In this document: one piece after another, positions 1-6,011 of the stretch
Numbering within the stretch: position 1 is the first letter of the stretch
Layout of the letters: each line of letters starts with the position of its first letter
Assembly (NCBI GenBank): GCA_002429965.1
Contig: DJBG01000051.1
Coordinates: 1,145-8,287, forward strand
Length of the DNA: 7,143 nucleotides
Direction: 5' to 3'
Source of the DNA: Hungatella sp. UBA5982
GTDB lineage: Bacteria > Bacillota > Clostridia > Lachnospirales > Lachnospiraceae
Translations under genes and position numbers: made by a program
The notes under the pieces: model-generated
The model's database searches: none
What the model was told of the DNA's origin: nothing
What the model saw: the letters and a program-made list of their open reading frames with translations, nothing else

Positions 1-304
1 ATACGACAATCAGGTGGATTACAGCACGGTTTCCCTAAGCATCAGGGAGGTCACCACATTTACCCCCACAGCCCCGGAATCAGCCGGCACCCGCATAAGT
101 AAAGGATTTACAGACAATCTTAAGCTTTTTAAGACCGGCATTTTAAACCTTACGATCGGCGCCATTACAACCATTCCATTCTGGTTCCCCATTGCCGCAG
201 CAGCCTATGCCATTTTCTTCTTCCGCAGGCGCAAAAAGAAAAGGCACCCTGCTATCTCCCCTCCCTTAGAGGAAAAGGAGCCTTCCGGCACACCCAAGGC
301 CTGA
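1..304 (+). CDS. C-terminal end of a DUF4349-like membrane-anchored protein (5' end outside window)
   Basis: The reading frame is open from the first full codon at position 2 (Tyr-Asp-Asn-Gln-Val-Asp-Tyr-Ser-Thr) to TGA at 302-304, so the true start lies to the left; the GTG at 14 is just an internal valine. The segment around YSTVSLSIREVTTF resembles the end of the DUF4349 domain, an extracytoplasmic domain of unknown function. After a linker comes one hydrophobic helix (roughly the stretch IGAITTIPFWFPIAAAAYAIFFF), then a strongly basic stop-transfer cluster RRRKKKRH and a short Pro/Glu-rich tail. This predicts a protein held by a single C-terminal membrane span with the tail in the cytoplasm. 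The gene ends 20 bp before a bidirectional terminator and converges on the polymerase-like gene. The family assignment rests on recognised motif style only, and the function is unknown. Confidence 0.72.
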   Translation, partial: YDNQVDYSTVSLSIREVTTFTPTAPESAGTRISKGFTDNLKLFKTGILNLTIGAITTIPFWFPIAAAAYAIFFFRRRKKKRHPAISPPLEEKEPSGTPKA

Positions 305-323
305 TTTCAACTCATGCAAACAA

Positions 324-361
324 AAAAGCTCCCGGAAAAAGTAATTTTTCCAGGAGCTTTT
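324..361. terminator. Bidirectional rho-independent terminator between convergent genes
   Basis: AAAAGCTCC (324-332) pairs with GGAGCTTTT (353-361). After one C/A mismatch, GGAAAAA (334-340) pairs with TTTTTCC (345-351) around the loop GTAA. Read on the plus strand, the stem ends in TTTT and serves the DUF4349-like gene. Read on the minus strand, it ends in six T (complement of 322-327) and serves the polymerase-like gene. It fills the 63-bp gap between the two stop codons. Confidence 0.9.
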
Positions 362-367
362 CTATCG

Positions 368-1660
368 TCAGCTATGTCTTCCATTATTCTTCCACGAACA
401 AAAGGCAAATAAAATCCCCGTCATTCCAAAATAGAACCAGGTGGAAGGATTGCTGAACCAGGTCGTGAAAAAGGATAGGATCATATACATGGCAAACTGG
501 GCATAGAACAGATAGCCGATGGGATTGCGGATACGCTTTACCATCCGCATCAGGAAAAACGCAACTCCACCGAGTATACATCCAAATAACAAGACGCCCA
601 CAATACCGAAATCATAAAAAGAATCATAAAACAGGGTGACCGTGGTCAATTCCTCTTTTGTCACATAGATGGGAAAATCCACAAGAGCCGGGACAAGGAA
701 TTTAAGCCCTGTAAGCGCCCATAAGGGAAAGAGCATCCGAAGGCCAAAAGTATGGGACGGAAGCCACTCCACCAGGCAGTTAAAATTGTCGTAATTGTTT
801 GCAATGTACATATATGGCTGAGTGATGAATATGGGCATCTGGCTGTTTTTCATCTGAAAAATGCCATTTAAGTAGGAGACATCATGGCCTCTTACGACGG
901 TGAGGATCACATAGATGGGGATCATACCAAGCGCCAGGCCCACCCCATAAGCGATTTTCAGCCTGTGCTCCATAGCAATATAGGTGAGAACCGCCAATCC
1001 CACAGATAGGATCAGTTGGAAGCGGGAAACACACAAAACCGGAATCACACATGCGATGACGTCCATAAGCACGGCCAGAATCAGCCTTAAGCCGTTTCTC
1101 CCCTGTTCTATGCATATATAAAGGACCGACAGAGCAGGCACCAGTACACAGGAAACGGTAAAATAGTGAATTCCTGTTATGTGAAACGTGGAGTAAGCAT
1201 GAGGCACTCCTTTTACAAAGAAGGGGATGAACCCCAGCACTACCGCCTCAACGATAAAACCGGCAAGGGATACAAAGGTGACAAAAACCATGGCCAGAAA
1301 AAGAGGTCTCTCATAACCCTTAAAACTGAACCAGCTGGAACGCTGTCCTCCTGATTCTCCCTGCAGCTTTGCGAAAAATTCAAAGGTGACCCAAAATCCC
1401 AGGAATGCTACCAGAAAACAGAGCCACGTAATAATATTCCAATCAAATGAAAGCTCTGAGAGCTTTAAACAGGCGATGCCTTCCCCTCCTACCCAGAACA
1501 GGGAAAACAACCCCCTTAAGTGAATGATATTCTCGGTTCGACCGTAATCACGCCAGTACAGGAAAAGAGCTGCCAGGATTAAAATAATACCGGACAGCCA
1601 GTAAAACCCTGCTCTTGCAAATAAATAAGACGCTCCATAGCTGATCAGATAAACACTCAT
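368..1660 (-). CDS. Wzy-like oligosaccharide repeat unit polymerase (polytopic membrane protein)
   Basis: This 430-residue, very hydrophobic protein has about eleven or twelve predicted membrane spans, with a longer polar loop near residues 258-305. Pattern features fit the O-antigen/oligosaccharide repeat unit polymerase superfamily: SRFQLI at about 212-217, the loop motif YIANNYDNFN at 285-294 followed by a conserved-looking LPSHTFGLR, and FYDSFYDFGIVG at 344-355. Such proteins join lipid-linked oligosaccharide units at the outer face of the membrane, making capsule, exopolysaccharide or teichuronic-type polymers. The start ATG at 1658-1660 has an AAAGGGG ribosome site (1671-1677) about ten bases upstream. 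The gene stands alone: a terminator lies between it and ptsI, and another follows its stop. No glycosyltransferase, flippase or chain-length gene is in view. Sequence in this family is very divergent, so the class is likely but the substrate is unknown; a different polytopic glycan enzyme is the main alternative. Confidence 0.7.
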   Translation of the reverse strand: MSVYLISYGASYLFARAGFYWLSGIILILAALFLYWRDYGRTENIIHLRGLFSLFWVGGEGIACLKLSELSFDWNIITWLCFLVAFLGFWVTFEFFAKLQGESGGQRSSWFSFKGYERPLFLAMVFVTFVSLAGFIVEAVVLGFIPFFVKGVPHAYSTFHITGIHYFTVSCVLVPALSVLYICIEQGRNGLRLILAVLMDVIACVIPVLCVSRFQLILSVGLAVLTYIAMEHRLKIAYGVGLALGMIPIYVILTVVRGHDVSYLNGIFQMKNSQMPIFITQPYMYIANNYDNFNCLVEWLPSHTFGLRMLFPLWALTGLKFLVPALVDFPIYVTKEELTTVTLFYDSFYDFGIVGVLLFGCILGGVAFFLMRMVKRIRNPIGYLFYAQFAMYMILSFFTTWFSNPSTWFYFGMTGILFAFCSWKNNGRHS

Positions 1661-1707
1661 CGTAAAATATCCCCTTTGGCAAATAATAGAAACGCCGTCT
1701 TATTTGG

Positions 1708-1739
1708 AAAAAAGCCGCCGCCGCCCTGGCGACAGCCGC
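1708..1739 (-). terminator. Rho-independent terminator after ptsI
   Basis: On the minus strand, 20 bases after the ptsI stop codon, a GC-rich arm GCGGCTGTCGC folds on GCGGCGGCGGC with a CAGG tetraloop, one G-G mismatch and two G-U pairs. It is followed directly by TTTTTT (1713 down to 1708). The stem occupies 1714-1739. It should end the cda-pts transcript and separate it from the polymerase-like gene, whose start is only about 50 bp further on. Confidence 0.82.
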
Positions 1740-1758
1740 ACTTCCCTTTTGGAGTCCA

Positions 1759-3474
1759 CTATATACGGCTAATGAACTCTCTCATATAATCTTCTACCTC
1801 TTTTACAGTGGAATAGGACATTGCCTGATCTGCCACTGCCTGCAATTCTTTTGTGCTGTAACCGGTAATCAGCTTTCTGGCGTTTAAGATAGCAGATGCA
1901 CTCATGCTGAACTCATTTAAGCCAAATGCCAGAAGCAGGGGAATGAGCATGGGATCGCTTGCAGCCTCCCCGCACATACCTACCATAATCCCTTCTTTGC
2001 GTCCGCATTCAATGACATGGCGGATGCTTCTTAAAACTGCAGGATTTAACGGGGAATACAGATAGGAAACTTTATCATTACCCCTGTCTACAGACATGGT
2101 ATACTGGGTAAGGTCATTGGTTCCGATGCTGAAGAAATCAACTTCCTTTGCAAACACATCTGCCATTAAGGAGGCAGCAGCGGTTTCCACCATGATTCCC
2201 ACCTGAATATCCTTTTTACAGGCAATTCCCTTTTCATCTAATTCCTTCTTAAGTTCTTCAATAAGTGCCTTTGCTTCTCTGAACTCCTCTAAGCAGGTTA
2301 CCATAGGAACCATGATGCGGATGTTGCCGAAAGCACTGGCTCTTAAAAGAGCCCGCAGCTGAGGCTTGTACACATCTTCTTTCCGGTCCAGGCAAAAACG
2401 GATCGCCCTGTATCCCAAAAACGGATTTTCGTCCTTTTGAAGGCCCATATATGGGATTTCCTTATCTCCTCCGATATCCAGAGTACGGATAATTACAGGT
2501 TTGCCATTCATGGAAACCGCAACCTTCCGATAGGCTTCAAACTGCTCGTCCTCAGTGGGCATTGACGCACGGTCCATAAATAAGAACTCCGTACGGAACA
2601 GTCCGATCCCTTCCCCGTCATACTGAAGGACCTTTTCCACATCCTCAGGCTTTCCGATATTGGCTACCAATTCAATGGAAGCGCCATCCTTTGTCACGGT
2701 AGGCTTTCCGATGTATTGCTCCAGTTCCTTTTTTTCCTTTAGAAAGGATTCTCTCTTTGCGGCATATTCCGCCTTTAAGGAATCATCCGGATTCACTACG
2801 ACAACTCCTTTAGAGCCATCCAGTATCACATCATCCCCATCAGATACTTTACCTAAAAATCCCTCAATGGCAACCACTGCAGGAATTTCCAAGGCTCTGG
2901 CAAGAATAGCGCTGTGGGATGTCTTTCCTCCCAGTTCTGTGACAATACCAACTACCTTTTCCGGATTGATCCCGGCTGTCATGGAAGGCGTTAAATCTCT
3001 TGCAACGATCACACTTCCTTCCGGTAGAGCGGAAATATCCACAGAGCTTACTCCCATGAGTATCTTCTGCACGCGGGTTTTGATATCGTGCATGTCCGTT
3101 GCTCTCTGCTGCATGAGCTCGTCTCCCATAGATGCAAACATGTCGGCATAGGTATTGCATACATTTTCAACCGCATATTCGCTGTTAACATTCTCCCCTG
3201 TTATGGAATTTTCGATCTCACCTGTAAGCATTGGATCGGAAAGGAGCAGTAAATGACCATTTAAAATCTCCGCTTCCTTTTCTCCCACCTTTGTTGCCAG
3301 ATCCTGTGCCAGAAGGCCGGTCTCTTCCATGGCCTGTTTTACAGCCGCATGAAAGCGGGCCTTTTCAGCCTCCGGATCCGTGATTGCCTCTCTCCTGATC
3401 TTAAGCTCTGCTTCTTCCACGTTAACGGCCTTCCCAATACCGATTCCCGCAGATGCACTTGTTCCTTTAAACAT
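1759..3474 (-). CDS. ptsI: PTS enzyme I (phosphoenolpyruvate-protein phosphotransferase)
   Basis: Cytoplasmic enzyme I takes phosphate from phosphoenolpyruvate onto a histidine and passes it to HPr, feeding all PTS sugar permeases. At 571 residues it has the normal full family length. Domain order is intact: an N-terminal HPr-binding helical domain (about 1-140), the phosphohistidine swivelling domain with GGKTSHSAI (active His187), and a C-terminal PEP-binding TIM barrel (about 255-571). Barrel landmarks are GEGIGLFRTEFLFM (Arg294), IIRTLDIGGDK (Arg330), GYRAIRF, IMVETAAA (Glu430), GTNDLTQY (Asn453, Asp454) and the catalytic Cys501 in GMCGEAASDP. No key residue is missing. The start has a textbook AAGGAGG site (3481-3487) six bases upstream of ATG. 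It follows ptsH by 34 bp, so the two are co-transcribed, and a terminator follows the stop codon. Confidence 0.98.
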   Translation of the reverse strand: MFKGTSASAGIGIGKAVNVEEAELKIRREAITDPEAEKARFHAAVKQAMEETGLLAQDLATKVGEKEAEILNGHLLLLSDPMLTGEIENSITGENVNSEYAVENVCNTYADMFASMGDELMQQRATDMHDIKTRVQKILMGVSSVDISALPEGSVIVARDLTPSMTAGINPEKVVGIVTELGGKTSHSAILARALEIPAVVAIEGFLGKVSDGDDVILDGSKGVVVVNPDDSLKAEYAAKRESFLKEKKELEQYIGKPTVTKDGASIELVANIGKPEDVEKVLQYDGEGIGLFRTEFLFMDRASMPTEDEQFEAYRKVAVSMNGKPVIIRTLDIGGDKEIPYMGLQKDENPFLGYRAIRFCLDRKEDVYKPQLRALLRASAFGNIRIMVPMVTCLEEFREAKALIEELKKELDEKGIACKKDIQVGIMVETAAASLMADVFAKEVDFFSIGTNDLTQYTMSVDRGNDKVSYLYSPLNPAVLRSIRHVIECGRKEGIMVGMCGEAASDPMLIPLLLAFGLNEFSMSASAILNARKLITGYSTKELQAVADQAMSYSTVKEVEDYMREFISRI

Positions 3475-3508
3475 AATTAGCCTCCTTATTAATTACTGGA
3501 TCATTAAT

Positions 3509-3772
3509 CTATTCGCCAAGACCCTCTTCAACAGCCTTGACCATGGTTGCCAGAGCTTCCTCCTCATCTGCTCCCTCACAGACAAAAGTAATCTCATCCC
3601 CGCTTTTTACGCAGGCACCCAATACGCTAAGCACGCTTTTCGCATTGGCAGTGGTGTTCTTAAATCGAAAACTCACCGAAGAATTAAAGTTCATGGCTTC
3701 CTTACAAAGAATCCCTGCCGGCCTTAAGTGCAGGCCGGTAGGATTCTTTATAACAACTTTAGCACTGACCAT
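3509..3772 (-). CDS. ptsH: HPr phosphocarrier protein of the PTS
   Basis: This 87-residue HPr, a small cytoplasmic carrier, receives phosphate from enzyme I on His15 and hands it to the sugar-specific EIIA domains. The active-site loop reads PTGLHLRPAG with His15 and Arg17. The region NAKSVLSVLGACV places Ser46 where Gram-positive HPr is phosphorylated by HPr kinase/phosphatase, which would let it act with CcpA in catabolite repression (inference from family knowledge; hprK and ccpA are not in the window). The start ATG is preceded by a double GGAGGGAGGG site (3781-3790) with an 8-base spacer. It lies 61 bp after cdaR and 34 bp before ptsI. Its active-site codons carry a large inverted repeat, listed separately. 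The product is secure; a Crh-like paralogue is unlikely because His15 is present and ptsI is next door. Confidence 0.96.
   Translation of the reverse strand: MVSAKVVIKNPTGLHLRPAGILCKEAMNFNSSVSFRFKNTTANAKSVLSVLGACVKSGDEITFVCEGADEEEALATMVKAVEEGLGE
3706..3749 (-). repeat. Long imperfect inverted repeat inside ptsH, over the His15 codons
   Basis: AAAGAATCC (3706-3714) is the exact reverse complement of GGATTCTTT (3741-3749). Inside it, CCGGCCT (3718-3724) is the exact reverse complement of AGGCCGG (3732-3738). The internal bulge is CTG against TA, and the loop is seven bases (3725-3731). In the mRNA this gives a 9-bp plus 7-bp stem starting about 23 bases after the start of the ATG and spanning codons 9 to 22, with His15 in the loop. 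No long T-tract follows, so it is not an ordinary terminator. Function is unknown; possible roles are pacing of translation, mRNA stability or protein binding. Confidence 0.7.
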
Positions 3773-3792
3773 ACTGAATTCCCTCCCTCCAT

Positions 3793-3828
3793 TCTTTCAT
3801 CATTTACCCTTTTCCAGGAAATGAAAGA
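3793..3828. repeat. Short inverted repeat in the cdaR-ptsH gap
   Basis: TCTTTCAT (3793-3800) and ATGAAAGA (3821-3828) are exact reverse complements separated by 20 bp. The spacer also contains TTTCC-A-GGAAA (3811-3821). The element sits in the 61-bp gap between cdaR and ptsH, just upstream of the ptsH ribosome site, and has no T-tract. An 8-bp repeat with this spacing could arise by chance in a window this size. I see no convincing -35/-10 pair in this gap. Confidence 0.25.
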
Positions 3829-3833
3829 CTTTA

Positions 3834-5135
3834 TCATTGTGTCTCAGGAACTTCCGCAGAAGTGGCTGTGGTGCTTTCATCCGTTCCGGGGCCAGGTTCT
3901 TTATGGGCAACCGTCACATTGAAAGGCGTATAGCCAACCACTTCAAACCCTCCTGAAACCTCAAATGTCACCATTCCGGGATGGGGGCCAGCCTCCTGGT
4001 CCGATACGTCAAGAACTGCATTCAAGTTCTTTTCCGTCAGGGCATCTAAATCTTCCTTCAGCCCTTTTACCGTGACATCAGAAGTTTCCTTATCAAAACT
4101 GTAATCGTAATCAGCTTCCGCACCCTTCTTATCCAGATTCTTCAGATTCAAAGTGAATACTCTGGTAGTAAGTGGTTCTACCTTCAGCTTCACGGTTACA
4201 TTCTTATATTCATCCCCTGCAACAGAGGTGCTTGGCGGCAGATACTGGCTCAAATCCAGCTGAATCACCTTGTCAGAGGTGGCACCGTCAATATTCAGCT
4301 TATCCGAGGAAACAGCTAATGTGGTCAAGGAGGCAAGAACAGACTTGGTACCTACCACCGGCACGGATTTGATGCTGCATTCCACTCCCGTATACCGGTA
4401 ACCCTTTGCCACTACTCCTGAAACCTCAAAGTTGATCGCAAGACTCTTGGCCTTCAGCACAGATACATTATATTCGATCTCATGCCTGCTGACAGTAACC
4501 TTATTTCCAAGGTCCAGCTTGTTGCCGTTGGCATCGTAAAAGACAGGAGCGGCCACTGCATTTATATCCGCATTGGCATTATCCACTTCGATCTCTATTC
4601 CCATATGGTTGATCTGGCCGATCTGGGACTCAGGGCCTTCCACCGTCACAGAATCCGGCGACAAGGTGACCATGCCCAGGGCATACCCTTCTTCCGGGGT
4701 TCCTTTCGTGCGGAACTGAAGATCAAACTTCTTGCGCTGGAGCTCTTCCGTATCGATACGGATCACCATTGGCTTAGCCGTAATGGTGTCACTCCTGACC
4801 AGATTTTCCTTATCTCTATTAATCTCTACTGTGATGGGAATAGCTCCTGTCACGTTGTAATCCTTTAAATCAACATAGGCATGAAAGTCCGAGGCCTTCA
4901 CTAAGGAACGGTCTCTTGTTCTCACCTGATAGCTGACTGTTACCGCATCCTTTCCCACAATTTCATAGGTCAAATTGGCAGCCTCCAGCACGTCCTCATT
5001 GCGCACTTCTACCGCAACCACCTGGGAATCGTCAATGATGGGATTGGAAATGTTGACAACAGCCATCCATACTGCAAAGGCTAGCACCAGAGACGCAACT
5101 TTCAGTCCAAGATTATTTAATAGCTTTTCCTTCAT
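3834..5135 (-). CDS. cdaR: CdaR/YbbR-domain regulator of the diadenylate cyclase
   Basis: CdaR proteins are membrane-anchored partners that modulate CdaA activity, with their YbbR domains outside the membrane. This 433-residue protein starts with a short basic cytoplasmic stretch (MKEKLLNNLGLK), then one hydrophobic anchor at about 12-28. Four successive beta-rich YbbR-type units follow, at roughly 39-128, 137-225, 230-320 and 325-410. Recurrent signatures include VTVEGP (163-168) and VTVKGLKEDLDAL (354-366). The last 20 or so residues are a Pro/Thr/Ser/Glu-rich tail that is probably disordered outside the cell. The ATG is preceded by an AAGGGAAGG ribosome site lying inside the end of cdaA; the 23-bp overlap with cdaA implies translational coupling and matched amounts of the two partners. 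The symbol is assigned from YbbR architecture and its position directly after cdaA. Confidence 0.92.
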   Translation of the reverse strand: MKEKLLNNLGLKVASLVLAFAVWMAVVNISNPIIDDSQVVAVEVRNEDVLEAANLTYEIVGKDAVTVSYQVRTRDRSLVKASDFHAYVDLKDYNVTGAIPITVEINRDKENLVRSDTITAKPMVIRIDTEELQRKKFDLQFRTKGTPEEGYALGMVTLSPDSVTVEGPESQIGQINHMGIEIEVDNANADINAVAAPVFYDANGNKLDLGNKVTVSRHEIEYNVSVLKAKSLAINFEVSGVVAKGYRYTGVECSIKSVPVVGTKSVLASLTTLAVSSDKLNIDGATSDKVIQLDLSQYLPPSTSVAGDEYKNVTVKLKVEPLTTRVFTLNLKNLDKKGAEADYDYSFDKETSDVTVKGLKEDLDALTEKNLNAVLDVSDQEAGPHPGMVTFEVSGGFEVVGYTPFNVTVAHKEPGPGTDESTTATSAEVPETQ

Positions 5136-5994
5136 TCTTACGCCTTCCCTTCAAAATCCTGAATCTGCTTCCTTCCTCTACCTCCCGTTTTACACCAGCA
5201 AGGACCGAGCGGAGCATATCCGCATCCGCGATCCGTTTAAGACCGCCTTGCAATGCCACCGTCACACGCCCTGTTTCTTCCGATACCACAATGGTAATGC
5301 TGTCGCTGACTTCGCTGACTCCTACAGCAGCCCTGTGCCTTGTACCCAGTTCCTTGCTGATGGACATATTATCAGACAGGGGCAAATAGCAGGTTGCCGC
5401 CGCCACACGGTTTCCCCGGATTACCACCGCTCCGTCATGCAGCGGAGTATTATGCTCAAAAATATTGATAAGAAGCTGGCTGCTTAAAATTCCGCCTACT
5501 TCTATTCCTGTACGCTCGATCTCTTTTAAGGAGTCCCCTCTTTCAATTACTATGAGCGCTCCTGTCTTGACCTTTGCCATCTCAAAAACAGCTTTCACCA
5601 GCTCATTGATTGTTTTATCCGTAAAACTGGAATTGTCCCTGCCGTCATCAAAGGTCAGAATCCCAGTAAAGGGATTCTTGCTTCCAAGCTGCTCAAGAGC
5701 TTTCCGAAGCTCAGGCTGAAAGATCACAATCGCCATGGTCACTGCTGGCGTAGCGATTTTATTGAGAATCCAAAAAATATTATCCAGCCGGAATACATAT
5801 GCAAAGAGATAGAATAAAAGAATCACAATGATTCCCTTTAAAAGTGTCCATGCCCTAGTATTCATGATCCAGGTCAGCAGCTCATACAGCAGAACGGCTA
5901 TAATAATAATTTCAACCAAGTTTGTTTTCGATATCCTGGGCAGGAAAGATACCCAGGAGTACATTCCGTTTAAAAAATCTGCTATTGTCTCCAC
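5113..5994 (-). CDS. cdaA: Diadenylate cyclase CdaA (membrane-bound c-di-AMP synthase)
   Basis: CdaA condenses two ATP into cyclic di-AMP, the second messenger governing potassium and osmolyte balance and wall homeostasis. This 293-residue protein has three N-terminal membrane spans (about 26-43, 51-68 and 73-92), the junction FQPELRKALEQLG (92-104), then a cytoplasmic DAC domain. The catalytic motifs are intact: HDGAVVI (Asp187-Gly188-Ala189) and GTRHRAAVG (Arg219-His220-Arg221), followed by SEETG (238-242). A basic tail (KGRRKNEGKAIK) ends the protein. The start at 5992-5994 is GTG, overlapping the best Shine-Dalgarno match. Upstream to the in-frame stop there is no other ATG, GTG or TTG, and the next ATG is codon 11 (5962-5964). 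The gene lies 17 bp after an unknown membrane-protein gene and overlaps cdaR by 23 bp. Function is certain; the exact N-terminus is not. Confidence 0.96.
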   Translation of the reverse strand: METIADFLNGMYSWVSFLPRISKTNLVEIIIIAVLLYELLTWIMNTRAWTLLKGIIVILLFYLFAYVFRLDNIFWILNKIATPAVTMAIVIFQPELRKALEQLGSKNPFTGILTFDDGRDNSSFTDKTINELVKAVFEMAKVKTGALIVIERGDSLKEIERTGIEVGGILSSQLLINIFEHNTPLHDGAVVIRGNRVAAATCYLPLSDNMSISKELGTRHRAAVGVSEVSDSITIVVSEETGRVTVALQGGLKRIADADMLRSVLAGVKREVEEGSRFRILKGRRKNEGKAIK

Positions 5995-5998
5995 CTCC
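5992..5998 (-). promoter_or_regulatory. Shine-Dalgarno sequence overlapping the cdaA start codon
   Basis: The minus strand reads AAAAGGGAGGTGGAGACAATA. GGAGGTG (5998 down to 5992) is a seven-base match to the anti-Shine-Dalgarno sequence, and its last three bases are the presumed GTG start itself. Normal spacing (8 bases after GGAGG) would point to an ATA codon at 5983-5985. A weaker purine run (AGGAAGAG) further upstream could serve the GTG instead. Confidence 0.5.
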
Positions 5999-6011
5999 CT
6001 TTTATCTCTTC

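Noticed and set aside
1450..1466. Perfect 8-bp palindrome AAAGCTCT-G-AGAGCTTT inside the polymerase-like gene
   Set aside because: Although exact, it is short, lies mid-gene and has no T-tract; allowing for all spacings, this is within chance expectation.
1683..1711. Possible promoter for the polymerase-like gene (TTTTCC, 17 bp, TATTAT on the minus strand)
   Set aside because: The -35 box matches only three of six bases and lies in the terminator T-tract. The predicted transcript start would fall inside the AAAGGGG ribosome site, so it could not work well.
2338..2353. Near-palindrome GGCTCTT-AA-AAGAGCC inside ptsI
   Set aside because: The loop is too small for all pairs to form, the codons are explained by a Leu-Leu-Arg-Ala peptide, and it lies deep in the gene.
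2660..3151. 163-codon plus-strand open frame
   Set aside because: It lies entirely antisense to ptsI, whose motifs are complete, and shows low-complexity Ser/Thr composition with no family signature. It is a shadow frame.
3773..3833. Catabolite-responsive (cre) site or sigma-A promoter upstream of ptsH
   Set aside because: No sequence in the gap fits the cre consensus, and no -35/-10 pair with 16-18 bp spacing was convincing.
4482..4868. 128-codon plus-strand open frame inside cdaR
   Set aside because: Antisense to a complete YbbR-repeat protein and without any motif; a shadow frame.
4975..5487. 170-codon plus-strand open frame across the cdaA-cdaR junction
   Set aside because: Antisense to two well-supported genes and with no recognisable domain; treated as a shadow of their codon use.
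5934..5958. Inverted repeat TCCTGGG/CCCAGGA with an 11-base loop near the start of cdaA
   Set aside because: A 7-bp repeat with a free loop length is expected several times by chance in 7 kb, and there is no supporting context.
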